A stretch of DNA of 64,000 nucleotides from Rathayibacter caricis DSM 15933 (GTDB lineage Bacteria; Actinomycetota; Actinomycetes; Actinomycetales; Microbacteriaceae), in NCBI RefSeq assembly GCF_003044275.1, contig NZ_PZPL01000001.1:1798001-1862000 (forward strand), in the 5' to 3' direction. Positions 24,033 to 33,837 of the stretch are shown piece by piece; the first letter of the stretch is position 1, and every line of letters starts with the position of its first letter. A model generated the notes under the pieces. The model was not told the DNA's origin. It did not search any database and saw only the letters and a list, made by a program, of their open reading frames with translations. The position numbers were made by a program, and so were the translations under genes.

Positions 24033-25040
24033 TCAGCGCGCCGTCGAGCGGCGCACGACGAGCTCGGGCTGGAAGACGGTCTGGCGGGGGATCAGCTCGG
24101 GGTCGGCGGCCTCCTCGAGCAGCACCCGGAGGGCCGTCCGCCCGATCGTGGTGCTCGGCTGGCGCATCGACGAGAGCGGCACCGCGGCGGCGGCCGCGAA
24201 CGCGATGTCGTCGAAGCCGATGAGCGCGATCTCGTCGGGGACGAGCATCCGCCCGCCGGTCGCCAGAGACTGGAGGAGGCCCAGCGCCAGCAGGTCGTTC
24301 GCGGCGAAGACCGCGTCGGGCCGCTCGCGGCGGGGGCGGGCGACGAGGCGCTCGCCGGCCGCGACGCCCTCGGCCACCGTGAGGGCCGAGGTGGCGACCA
24401 CCTCGATGTCGACCGGGGCGGCGCTGTCCTCGGCCGCGACCCGCGCCCCCGCCAGCCGGTCCACGACCTGGCGGATCTCGAAGGGGCCGCCGACGAAGGC
24501 CAGGCGCCGCCGACCCGTGGCGATCAGGTGGTCGACGGCCATCCGGCCGCCCGCGACGTTGTCGACCGAGACCGAGCTGAAGCGCCCGTCGCCGCTGAAG
24601 CGGTCGACGAGCACGGCCGGGATCCCGCGCTCGCGCAGCCGCTCGAGCCGGCGGGTGATGTCCCCGTGCGGTGAGATCAGGACTCCCCGCACCTGCTGCT
24701 CCTCGAAGAGGTCGAGGTAGTGCCGCTCGCGGGCGACGTCCTCGTCGGTGTTGCCGTGGAGCACCGCGATGCCGTGGCGGGAGGCCTCGTCGACCGCTCC
24801 GTGCACCACATCGCCGAAGAACGGGTTGCGGCCGTCGAGCACGACGAAGCCGACGGTCGAGCTGACGCCGTTGCGGAGCTTGCGCGCGGCGTCGTTGCGG
24901 ACGTAGCCGAGCTCCTCGATGGCGAGGTTCACCCGCGTCAGGTTCTCGGCCGAGACCTCGTCGGGGCGGTTGAGCACGTTCGACACGGTGCCCACGGACA
25001 CGCCCGCGTGCTGGGCCACGTCGCGGATGCTCGCTGCCAC
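24033..25040 (-). CDS. LacI family transcriptional regulator of the sugar importer
   Basis: This 335-residue repressor has the LacI headpiece (IRDVAQHAGVSVGTVSNVLN, residues about 5-24, with hinge helix AARKLRNG near 53-60) and a periplasmic-binding-protein-like effector domain (TVGFVVLDGRNPFFGDVVHG to the C-terminus). GTG 25040 follows GGAGGGG four bases upstream. It is divergent from the CUT2 importer operon, and the palindrome TGAATCGATTCA between them is a LacI-type operator. It therefore most likely represses the importer until its sugar (or a derivative) binds. Confidence 0.93.
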   Translation of the reverse strand: MAASIRDVAQHAGVSVGTVSNVLNRPDEVSAENLTRVNLAIEELGYVRNDAARKLRNGVSSTVGFVVLDGRNPFFGDVVHGAVDEASRHGIAVLHGNTDEDVARERHYLDLFEEQQVRGVLISPHGDITRRLERLRERGIPAVLVDRFSGDGRFSSVSVDNVAGGRMAVDHLIATGRRRLAFVGGPFEIRQVVDRLAGARVAAEDSAAPVDIEVVATSALTVAEGVAAGERLVARPRRERPDAVFAANDLLALGLLQSLATGGRMLVPDEIALIGFDDIAFAAAAAVPLSSMRQPSTTIGRTALRVLLEEAADPELIPRQTVFQPELVVRRSTAR

Positions 25041-25084
25041 TGTTCCCCTCCGTCACGACCGTGCACCGAGCGGCACTGCTCGTC

Positions 25085-25113
25085 TTGACCGACCCGGTCG
25101 CCGTCCCTAGAGT
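25085..25113 (+). promoter_or_regulatory. Promoter of the sugar importer operon
   Basis: TTGACC (25085-25090) and TAGAGT (25108-25113) are 17 bases apart, a near-consensus housekeeping promoter. Transcription should begin near 25120, just ahead of the palindromic operator. Confidence 0.7.
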
Positions 25114-25129
25114 ATGCCTGAACACAGGT

Positions 25130-25141
25130 TGAATCGATTCA
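25130..25141. promoter_or_regulatory. LacI-type operator TGAATCGATTCA
   Basis: This is a perfect 12-bp palindrome with the central CG typical of LacI operators, placed about ten bases after the predicted transcription start. Repressor bound here would block the importer operon. It lies 90 bases from the lacI-type start codon and could also affect that gene. Confidence 0.7.
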
Positions 25142-25189
25142 GAATTCCTGAGCCGCCGAACCCGACGCCCTCGACGAGGAGGCACCTCC

Positions 25190-26742
<1,553 letters not shown>

Positions 26743-26746
<4 letters not shown>

Positions 26747-27798
26747 GCGCCGCGACGACCACCGCGCCCTCGACGGGACGGCCGACGCCCTCCTCCGGCG
26801 GCCTCTCCCGCGGACTCCGCGGCTTCGCGACGGCGCGTGAGACGAGCATCCTGCTCGCGATCGTGCTGCTCGTCGCGGTGACGACCGTCAAGAACCCGTC
26901 CTTCCTCTTCTCCCCCGACGGCTGGCGGGACCTGCTGCTGACGCCGTCGATCCTCGTGCTCGTCGCGGTCGGCCAGGCGATCGTCGTCATCACCCGGAGC
27001 GTGGACCTCTCGGTCGGCTCGATCCTCGGGCTCTCCGCCTACCTCACGGGCCGGCTGTTCCTGGACGTGCCGGGCCTGCCGATCGTCGTGGTCTTCGTGG
27101 CCGGGATCCTCTTCGGCGGTCTGCTCGGACTGATCAACGGCGCCCTCGTCGCGTTCGCCAAGGTGCCCGCCCTGGTGATCACGCTCGGCACGCTCTACGC
27201 CTACCGAGGCATCAACGTGGCCTGGGCCGGCAGCGACCGGGTCAACGCCTCGGACATGCCGAAGGACTTCCTGGCGCTGGGGACCGGTCAGATCCTGACC
27301 ATCCCGATCCTCACGATCATCGCCCTCGTGGTGCTGGTCGTCGCCGGCTACTGCATGCGCAACCTCCGGGCCGGGCGCGAGTTCTACGCCATCGGCTCCG
27401 AGCCCGACGCGGCGCGCCTGTACGGCCTGCCCGTCACGCGCCGGATCCTCACCGCCTTCGTGCTGAGCGGGGCGCTGACCGGGCTCGCCGGCGTGCTCTA
27501 CGCGGCCCGCTACGGCACGGTCAACTCGCAGGCCGGCTCGGGCTGGGAGCTCGACGCGGTGGGAGCGGCGGTCATCGGCGGCGTCGCGATCTTCGGCGGC
27601 TCGGGCACGGTCTGGGGCGCCGCGCTCGGCGCGGTCCTGCTCCTGACAATCAACCGGGCGCTCCCGATCCTCGGCGTGCAGGACTTCTGGCAGCGCGCCG
27701 TGGTCGGCGTCCTCATCATCGGCGCGATCGTGCTCGACCGCGTCCTCTCGATCCGGCAGTCCCGCCGGCTCCTGGCAGAAAGGGACGACGCGCGATGA
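26743..27798 (+). CDS. CUT2 sugar ABC transporter permease 1
   Basis: This is a 351-residue permease with eight to ten hydrophobic helices and the CUT2 family pattern: [40 protein letters not shown] and the late [20 protein letters not shown]. It starts with ATG 26743 overlapping the ATPase stop (ATGA). A second, different permease follows with another four-base overlap, so the channel is probably a heterodimer, as in RhaP/RhaQ systems. Confidence 0.9.
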
Positions 27799-28856
27799 GC
27801 TCTCTCTCGACCGAGACGACCGCCGTGCGGACGGCGCGGACGTACCGCGACTACGGTCACGGACGCCTCCGGCGCCTGCTGCTCACCCGCGAGACCGCGA
27901 TCATCGTGCTGCTCGTGCTCGTCGTGCTCGTCGCGTCGGCCACGGTGCGCAACTTCGACCGCCCGATCACCGTGACCTACCTCCTCCTGGACATCGCCCC
28001 GGTGCTGCTGATCGCCCTGCCGATGACGCTGATCATCGTCACGGGCGAGATCGACCTCTCCGTCGCCTCGACGGTGGGCCTGGCGAGCGTGCTGACCGGG
28101 ATCCTCACCCAGGCCGGCGCCCCGTTCGCGGTCGCCGCGCTCGTGGCCCTGCTGGCGGGCGCGGTGGGAGGAGCGCTGAACGGGTTCCTGATCACGGTGG
28201 TCGGCCTGCCCTCGCTCGCCGTCACGATCGGCACGCTCGCGCTCTACCGCGGTCTGGCCGTGGGCCTGCTCGGCACCACCGCCGTCACCGACTTCCCGGA
28301 GTTCTGGACGGACCTCGCGACCTCGAAGATCGGCGACTCGCCCGTCCCGACGATCGTCGTGCCGATCGTGATCCTCGCGATCGTGTTCGCGGTGCTCCTG
28401 CACTTCACCTCCTTCGGCCGCGGGATCTACGCGATCGGACTGAACGACGAGGCGTCCACCTTCTCGGGCGTGAACGTAAACCGGACGAAGTTCGTCCTGT
28501 TCCTGCTCTCGGGAGTGGTGTCGGCCTTCGCCGGCGTCTACTTCACCCTCCGCTACGGATCCGCCCGCGGCGACAACGCCACGGGCCTCGAGCTCCAGGT
28601 GATCGCGGCGGTGCTGCTCGGCGGCGTCTCGATCTTCGGCGGCCGCGGCGCCCTGCACGGCGTGCTCGCCGGCGTCGTCCTGATCGGGATCCTCGCCAGC
28701 GCGCTCCGCCTGGCCAACGTCACCTCCGACGTCATCAACATCATCACCGGAGTGCTCCTCGTGCTCTCCGTGGTGACCACCAGCCTCCTGGCGTGGGTGC
28801 AGAAGAAGCGCACCCGCTCCGGGACACCCCGATCGGCCGCGGGCACCCGCCCGTGA
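27795..28856 (+). CDS. CUT2 sugar ABC transporter permease 2
   Basis: This 353-residue permease resembles the one before it but is clearly distinct. CUT2 signatures are LIIVTGEIDLSVASTVGLAS, NGFLITVVGLPSLAVTIGTL and GGVSIFGGRGALHGVLAGVV. The start ATG 27795 overlaps the preceding stop by four bases. It should pair with permease 1 and the double ATPase. The binding-protein gene follows after a 77-base gap that gives room for separate translation, which is common because binding proteins are made in excess. Confidence 0.9.
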   Translation: MSSLSTETTAVRTARTYRDYGHGRLRRLLLTRETAIIVLLVLVVLVASATVRNFDRPITVTYLLLDIAPVLLIALPMTLIIVTGEIDLSVASTVGLASVLTGILTQAGAPFAVAALVALLAGAVGGALNGFLITVVGLPSLAVTIGTLALYRGLAVGLLGTTAVTDFPEFWTDLATSKIGDSPVPTIVVPIVILAIVFAVLLHFTSFGRGIYAIGLNDEASTFSGVNVNRTKFVLFLLSGVVSAFAGVYFTLRYGSARGDNATGLELQVIAAVLLGGVSIFGGRGALHGVLAGVVLIGILASALRLANVTSDVINIITGVLLVLSVVTTSLLAWVQKKRTRSGTPRSAAGTRP

Positions 28857-28933
28857 CCGGTCCGCACCGACAGCACCTCCCGCACGGGGACGGCGAGCGC
28901 CGCCCCCGCACCTCACATCGAAAGGACGAAACG

Positions 28934-29989
28934 ATGACGTTTCCCACGAAGGGCCGCACGCTCCGGCGTCTGGGCTCCGTGACCGCAGCGGCGGTCGCGT
29001 TCGCGCTCGTCGCGACCGGATGCTCCGCCGGCGGCGACTCCGACGCGGGCTCCGGCTCCGAGGGCGGAGGGGACGCGAACTACGCGATCACCTTCCTCCC
29101 CAAGAACCTCGGCAACGCCTACTTCGACACCTCCGACGCCGGAGGCGAGAAGGCGATCGAGGAGTTCGGCGGCAGCTACGCCGAGGTCGGGCCGTCGGAG
29201 GCCACCCCCGACGCCCAGGTCTCCTACATCAACACGCTCACGCAGCAGGGCGCCGGAGCGATCGTCATCTCGGCGAACGACCCGAAGGCCATCTGCGACG
29301 CGCTGAACGAGGCCCGCGACAACGACGTGAAGGTGGTCACCTTCGACTCCGACACGAACGCCGACTGCCGCGACCTCTACATCAACCAGGCCACGGCAGA
29401 GGGCATCGCCAAGGCGCAGGTCGACCTGATCACCGAGCAGATCGGCGACTCGGGCGAGATCGCGATCCTCTCGGCGTCGGCCAACGCGACGAACCAGAAC
29501 ACCTGGATCGAGCTGATGCAGGAGGAGCTCGAGGCGAACCACCCCGACGTCACGCTCGTCGACACCGTCTACGGCGACGACGACGACCAGACCTCGTTCG
29601 ACAAGACGGCGGCGCTGCTGCAGTCGCACCCCGACCTCAAGGGCATCGTCTCGCCCACCACCGTCGGCATCGCGGCGGCCGCGCGCTACCTCTCGACCTC
29701 GGACTACAAGGGGAAGGTCGCGCTGACCGGTCTCGGCACGCCGAACCAGATGCGCGAGTACGTCGAGGACGGCACCGTCACCGCGTTCGCCCTGTGGAAC
29801 CCGGGAGACCTCGGCTACCTCGCGGCCTACGCGGCGAAGGCCCTGATCGACGGCGACATCACCGGCGAGACCGGCGACTCGTTCGAGGCGGGCGACCTGG
29901 GCACGTTCGAGGTGGGCGAGGACGCGACCGTGCTCCTCGGCGACCCGTTCGTGTTCGACTCGGAGAACATCGGCGAGTTCGACTTCTGA
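28934..29989 (+). CDS. rhaS: Sugar-binding lipoprotein of the CUT2 importer (RhaS-like)
   Basis: This 351-residue lipoprotein has a signal peptide ending VATGC (acylated Cys30), a short Gly/Ser linker and a periplasmic-binding fold. ITFLPKNLGNAYFDTSDAGG, then SYINTLTQQGAGAIVISAND and VVTFDSDT resemble the RhaS group of rhamnose-binding proteins. It captures the sugar outside the cell for the two permeases. ATG 28934 follows AAAGGA (28921-28926). A strong hairpin ends the operon just after it. The rhamnose assignment comes from sequence resemblance only; no rhamnose catabolic gene is in the window. Confidence 0.82.
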   Translation: MTFPTKGRTLRRLGSVTAAAVAFALVATGCSAGGDSDAGSGSEGGGDANYAITFLPKNLGNAYFDTSDAGGEKAIEEFGGSYAEVGPSEATPDAQVSYINTLTQQGAGAIVISANDPKAICDALNEARDNDVKVVTFDSDTNADCRDLYINQATAEGIAKAQVDLITEQIGDSGEIAILSASANATNQNTWIELMQEELEANHPDVTLVDTVYGDDDDQTSFDKTAALLQSHPDLKGIVSPTTVGIAAAARYLSTSDYKGKVALTGLGTPNQMREYVEDGTVTAFALWNPGDLGYLAAYAAKALIDGDITGETGDSFEAGDLGTFEVGEDATVLLGDPFVFDSENIGEFDF

Positions 29990-30005
29990 TCCTCGCCTCC
30001 CCTGC

Positions 30006-30043
30006 AGCGGGCCCTCGCGATCCTCGGATCGCGGGGGCCCGCT
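30006..30043. terminator. Bidirectional terminator between importer operon and HAD gene
   Basis: Arms of 18 bases (30006-30023 and 30026-30043) pair with a single wobble position. They lie between two convergent genes, 16 bases after the binding-protein stop and a few bases from the HAD stop, so the hairpin can serve both strands. Confidence 0.8.
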
Positions 30044-30047
30044 GCCG

Positions 30048-30695
30048 TCAGCCGAGGTCGATCAGCAGGTCGTCCCCGTCGACGACCACCCGCGCGTCGG
30101 AGTAGTGGGCGATGCGGGGCAGGCCCTCGGTGCTCGGGCTCTTGTGCCCGCCGACCACGACGACGCGCATGCCGGCCGCGAGGCCCGCGCGGACGCCCGC
30201 CTCGGCGTCCTCGAAGACCACAGCGTCGGCGGCGACGACGCCCAGGCGCTCGGCGGCGGCGAGGTAGCCGTCGGGGGCGGGCTTCCCGTGCAGGACGTCG
30301 TCGGCGGTGACGACGACGTCGGGGGAGGGGACGCCGGCGGCCGCGAGCCGGCCGGCGGCGAGGGCGGGGCTCGCCGAGGTGACGAGGGCGACGCGGGTGC
30401 GGGGCAGGGCCGCGAGGAACGCGACGGCGCCCGGGATCTCGACCGTCCCCTCCGTGTGCTCGAGCTCGTACGCGTTCAGCTCGGCCACGATGCCGGCGAC
30501 GTCGCTGCCGGGCGGGGCGAAGCGGCGCACGCTGTCCTCGGCGCGCACCCCGTGGACGGAGGCGAGGATCATCGCGCGGTCGAGGCCGAAGCGGTCGGCG
30601 AAGGAGCGCCAGATGGTCTCGACGACCGCGGTCGAGTCGACCAGCGTCCCGTCCATGTCGAAGAGGGCGGCGCGGGCGCGGATCAGATGCGGCAT
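30048..30695 (-). CDS. HAD-superfamily sugar phosphatase/phosphoglucomutase-like hydrolase
   Basis: This 215-residue HAD hydrolase begins with FDMDGTLVDST (nucleophile and acid/base aspartates), has ALVTSASPAL (motif II Ser/Thr), HGKPAPDGYLAAAERL (motif III Lys) and VFEDAEAGVRAG (motif IV). The cap region is of the small helical type found in sugar phosphatases and beta-phosphoglucomutases. Its position beside a sugar importer suggests sugar-phosphate dephosphorylation. CAGGAT lies six bases before the ATG, so transcription may be leaderless. Confidence 0.88.
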   Translation of the reverse strand: MPHLIRARAALFDMDGTLVDSTAVVETIWRSFADRFGLDRAMILASVHGVRAEDSVRRFAPPGSDVAGIVAELNAYELEHTEGTVEIPGAVAFLAALPRTRVALVTSASPALAAGRLAAAGVPSPDVVVTADDVLHGKPAPDGYLAAAERLGVVAADAVVFEDAEAGVRAGLAAGMRVVVVGGHKSPSTEGLPRIAHYSDARVVVDGDDLLIDLG

Positions 30696-30727
30696 GCCTC
30701 CATCCTGGCCCAGGGGGCGCGCGCGGC

Positions 30728-31387
30728 TCAGACCAGCCGGTTCTCGTAGGCGTGCACCACGATCTGCACGCGGCTGCGCAGCCCCAGCTTCACCAGGATG
30801 CTGCGCACGTGAGTCTTGACCGTGGCCTCGCTGATGAAGGACGCTCCGGCGACGGCGGCGTTGGTCAGGCCCTTGGCGACGAGGGCGTAGATCTCGCGCT
30901 CCCGCGGCGAGAGGGCCGCGAGGACCTCCTCCGGTCGGCGCTCGCCGTGGACGTGCGCGAACCGGCGGACCAGGGCGTCGGCGGCGACCGGCGGAGCATC
31001 GCCCGCGGCCACGGCACGGACCGTCGCGAGCAGCTGCTCCGGCGTCGCGTCCTTCGTGAGGAACGCGCTCGCGCCGGCGCGCAGCGAACGGAACACCGCC
31101 TCCTCCTGCCGGAACGTCGTCAGCACGATCACCTGCGGACCGCTCGTGCGCTCGGCGCCCTCGCCGCCGGTGATCCGCCGGGTCGCCTCGAGCCCGTCGA
31201 GAAGCGGCATGCGGATGTCCATCAGCACGACGTCGAGCGGCTCCCGGTCCACGAGTGCGAGCGCCGCCTCGCCGTCGTGGGCGGTCCCCGCGACGACGAG
31301 GTCGGGCTGCGACGCGAGCAGCATGCGGAGGCCGTGCACGAACAGCTCCTGGTCGTCGACGACGGCGACGCGGATCGGCGCGCTCAC
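30728..31387 (-). CDS. NarL/FixJ-type response regulator
   Basis: This 219-residue response regulator has a receiver domain (Asp11, Asp12, phospho-acceptor Asp57 in VLMDIRMP, Thr in VLTTF, Lys in LTKDA) and a C-terminal LuxR-type HTH (SPREREIYALVAKGLTN, then SEATVKTHVRSILVKLGLRS). The GTG start at 31387 overlaps the stop of the histidine kinase gene by four bases, so the pair is coupled. Targets are unknown; no obvious output gene is adjacent. Confidence 0.93.
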   Translation of the reverse strand: MSAPIRVAVVDDQELFVHGLRMLLASQPDLVVAGTAHDGEAALALVDREPLDVVLMDIRMPLLDGLEATRRITGGEGAERTSGPQVIVLTTFRQEEAVFRSLRAGASAFLTKDATPEQLLATVRAVAAGDAPPVAADALVRRFAHVHGERRPEEVLAALSPREREIYALVAKGLTNAAVAGASFISEATVKTHVRSILVKLGLRSRVQIVVHAYENRLV

Positions 31388-32643
31388 GCGTGGGCCTCCC
31401 GGCGCTGCAGGGCCGCGGTGGTGGTCGGCAGGAACGCGGTGACGAGGAAGGATCCGTCCGGGTCGGGGCCCGCCGTGAGCCATCCGCCCGCCAGCCGGGC
31501 GCGGTGCTCCATCCCGGCGAGGCCGAAGCCCCGACGGGCCGGGAGCGCGGCGGGGGCCGCGCCGCCCGGGCGGCTCGCGACGGCGAGGAGGAGGCCCGGT
31601 CCGTCCCAGGTGAGCGAGACCCAAGCGTGCGGCCCGGCGCCGCCGTGCTTGAGCACGTTGGTCAGGCTCTCCTGCACGATGCGGTAGACGGCGAGCTGCT
31701 GCGCGGGCGCCAGGTCGGCGGGGTCGCCGAGTTCGCGCAGCTCGACCTGCACTCCGGTGCCCTCGAAGCGGCGGACGAGTTCCGGCAGATCGGCCAGCCC
31801 GGGCTGGGGTCGGTCGGTCTCCTCGGTGAGCCCCTCGATCAGGCCCCGGAGGTCGACGAGCGCCGACCGGGACGTCTCGGCGATGCGCAGGAGAGAGGTC
31901 TCGGTCGATCCGCTTCCCGCGTCCGACTCCGAACGCCGGAGGAACCGCGACCCGTCGGCCAGCGCGATCACCACGGCGAGGGAGTGCGCCAGCACGTCGT
32001 GCACTTCCTGCGCGATCTCGCTGCGCTCCTTCAGCGCCCGCAGCTCGTAGCCCGCGATGAGCAGCTCGCGCTCGGTGCTCTCGATCCGCTCGCTCGCGGC
32101 CTCGGTGCGCGCGGCGAACTGGAGGGCGGTGCCGGCCGTCCAGCAGACCGCCCAGAGCAGCGCGTGCACGGCGGTGAGGCTGAGCGCCCAGCCGAGCGCC
32201 AGCTGCGGGTGCTCGAAAGTCTCGCCGATGCCGATCCAGCTGAGCCAGCCCGCCGAGAAGACGAGCGAGAAGCCCACGGCCGTCGACCACGCGACGCCGA
32301 CGAGCAGGGCGCCCCAGCGCAGGCGCGTGCCGGCCCGTCGGGCGACCGCGAACGCCACGATCAGCGAGCCCTCGAGGATCGGCCAGGTGGTGGAGTCGGC
32401 GCCGGGCAGGCGGACGAGCTGCAGGAGCGGGACGGCCAGGACGAGGGCGAGGGCGACGGACGGGCGGATGGTGCTGAGGCCGATCGCGAGCGCGACGGGT
32501 CCCAGGAGCACCGCGAACGCGAGCGCGGCGCCCGGAGCGGCGAGCCGGCCGATCTCGGCGGTGATCCAGAACGCGGCGAACAGCGCGGCCAGCAGCGGGG
32601 CGAGCGCGACGAGGAGCGGACGGGAGCGGCGCGGCGTGGACAT
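31384..32643 (-). CDS. NarL-type sensor histidine kinase with membrane domain
   Basis: This 419-residue kinase begins at ATG 32643; the frame runs further upstream, but the hydrophobic domain starts directly after MSTPRRSRP. Six or so membrane helices occupy the first 190 residues. A HisKA_3 domain follows (EIAQEVHDVLAHSLAVVIAL, His being the phospho-acceptor), then an ATPase domain with IVQESLTNVLKH and RRGFGLAGMEHRARLAGG. It has no large external loop, so it probably senses a membrane or envelope signal. It phosphorylates the regulator encoded immediately downstream. Confidence 0.93.
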   Translation of the reverse strand: MSTPRRSRPLLVALAPLLAALFAAFWITAEIGRLAAPGAALAFAVLLGPVALAIGLSTIRPSVALALVLAVPLLQLVRLPGADSTTWPILEGSLIVAFAVARRAGTRLRWGALLVGVAWSTAVGFSLVFSAGWLSWIGIGETFEHPQLALGWALSLTAVHALLWAVCWTAGTALQFAARTEAASERIESTERELLIAGYELRALKERSEIAQEVHDVLAHSLAVVIALADGSRFLRRSESDAGSGSTETSLLRIAETSRSALVDLRGLIEGLTEETDRPQPGLADLPELVRRFEGTGVQVELRELGDPADLAPAQQLAVYRIVQESLTNVLKHGGAGPHAWVSLTWDGPGLLLAVASRPGGAAPAALPARRGFGLAGMEHRARLAGGWLTAGPDPDGSFLVTAFLPTTTAALQRREAHA

Positions 32644-32834
32644 GGCCTCACCGTAGGCGAGCACCGCCGCGTCGCGCCCTGCCCGGGGCCCGATCTCCTC
32701 CCTCCTGATGAGGCCCGCCCTCATCGCCCTCTCCTCGGATGCTCGCCGGGCACGCTCAGGCCGCCGCGGGCTCCGCGACGCTAGCCTTCAGGAGGACTGC
32801 GGGCAGGGAGCCCGACGGGGATGCGGAGAACGCC

Positions 32835-33833
32835 ATGACCGACGAGAACGAGAACACGGCGGCCGGGTCGACCGCGGGCGGCGGCGAGGCGCAGGCCTCG
32901 TCCGGACCGCGGGCCGGCTGGTACCCCGACCCCGCCGGATCGCCGCGGCAGCGCTGGTGGGACGGGACCGGCTGGACGGACTCGCTCCGCGACGCCCCGG
33001 CGGCGACGCCTCCCGCACCGCCCGCCGCGCCCGTGACGCCGCCCGCGCCGCTCTACGGGCAGACGTCGAGCGGGCAGTCGACGACGTACGGGCAGTCGGC
33101 CTCGGGGCAGTCGGCCACGGGGCCGGCGGCTCCGGGACCGGTCGCCCCTACCGGTGGCTACGGCCAGCAGGCGCCGGGGGAGCCGCCGCGGTACGGCCAG
33201 CAGGCTCCCGTGCCGCCGGAGCCGTCGGCGCAGCAGCCCGCGCAGCAGAACCCGTACGCGCAGCAGAACCCCTACGCCCAGCAGAACCCCTACGCCGCGC
33301 AGACCCCCGCTCAGCCCTACGCCTCCGCGCCCTCGCGCCCCGCGCAGCAGCCCCGCGACACGAGCATCGTCAGCGCCACGCCCTGGATCTGGGTCGTCGT
33401 CCTGCTGCCGCTGCTCTCGGCCCTGTCGGTGCTGCTGCTCCCGCCGAGCCTCGTCGTCGAGTCGGCGATGAGCTCGGCCTACGGCACGACGTCGTCGATG
33501 GGCGTCTCGACCGCCTACCTCCTCGGCCTCGGTGCGGTGCAGGTCATCGGGTTCCTGATCTACGCGGCCGAGGTCGTCTTCGCGTTCCTCGACTGGCGGC
33601 AGCTGAAGCGCGCCGGGATCCAGCGCCCGTTCCACTGGGCGTGGGCGTTCCTGGCCGCTCCGTACGTGTACGTCATCGGCCGCAGCGTCGTCGTCAAGCG
33701 CGTCACCGGCGGCGGCCTCCTGCCGCTCTGGATCTTCCTCGGCGTCGTCGCGGTGACGTTCCTCATCGTGATCATCTGGACCGGCGCGCTCTTCTCGGAG
33801 ATGATGACGGCCTTCCCCGGCATGGCCTACTGA
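32835..33833 (+). CDS. DUF2510 domain membrane protein with Pro/Gln-rich linker
   Basis: This 332-residue protein has an N-terminal DUF2510 motif (AGWYPDPAGSPRQRWWDGTG, residues about 33-52), a long disordered Gly/Pro/Gln/Ser linker with NPYAQQ repeats (33249-33302) and four C-terminal membrane helices (ATPWIWVVVLLPLLSALSVL and three later ones). Such layouts are common in actinobacteria; the role is unknown. ATG 32835 follows CGGAGAA. It is divergent from the kinase gene with about 190 bases between. The next gene begins five bases after its stop. Confidence 0.82.
   Translation: MTDENENTAAGSTAGGGEAQASSGPRAGWYPDPAGSPRQRWWDGTGWTDSLRDAPAATPPAPPAAPVTPPAPLYGQTSSGQSTTYGQSASGQSATGPAAPGPVAPTGGYGQQAPGEPPRYGQQAPVPPEPSAQQPAQQNPYAQQNPYAQQNPYAAQTPAQPYASAPSRPAQQPRDTSIVSATPWIWVVVLLPLLSALSVLLLPPSLVVESAMSSAYGTTSSMGVSTAYLLGLGAVQVIGFLIYAAEVVFAFLDWRQLKRAGIQRPFHWAWAFLAAPYVYVIGRSVVVKRVTGGGLLPLWIFLGVVAVTFLIVIIWTGALFSEMMTAFPGMAY
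33249..33302 (+). repeat. Three 18-bp repeats encoding NPYAQQ
   Basis: Three in-frame copies (33249-33266, 33267-33284, 33285-33302) encode NPYAQQ, NPYAQQ and NPYAAQ in the disordered linker of the DUF2510 protein. They differ at wobble positions. Copy number is likely to vary between strains. Confidence 0.8.
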
Positions 33834-33837
33834 CCCG

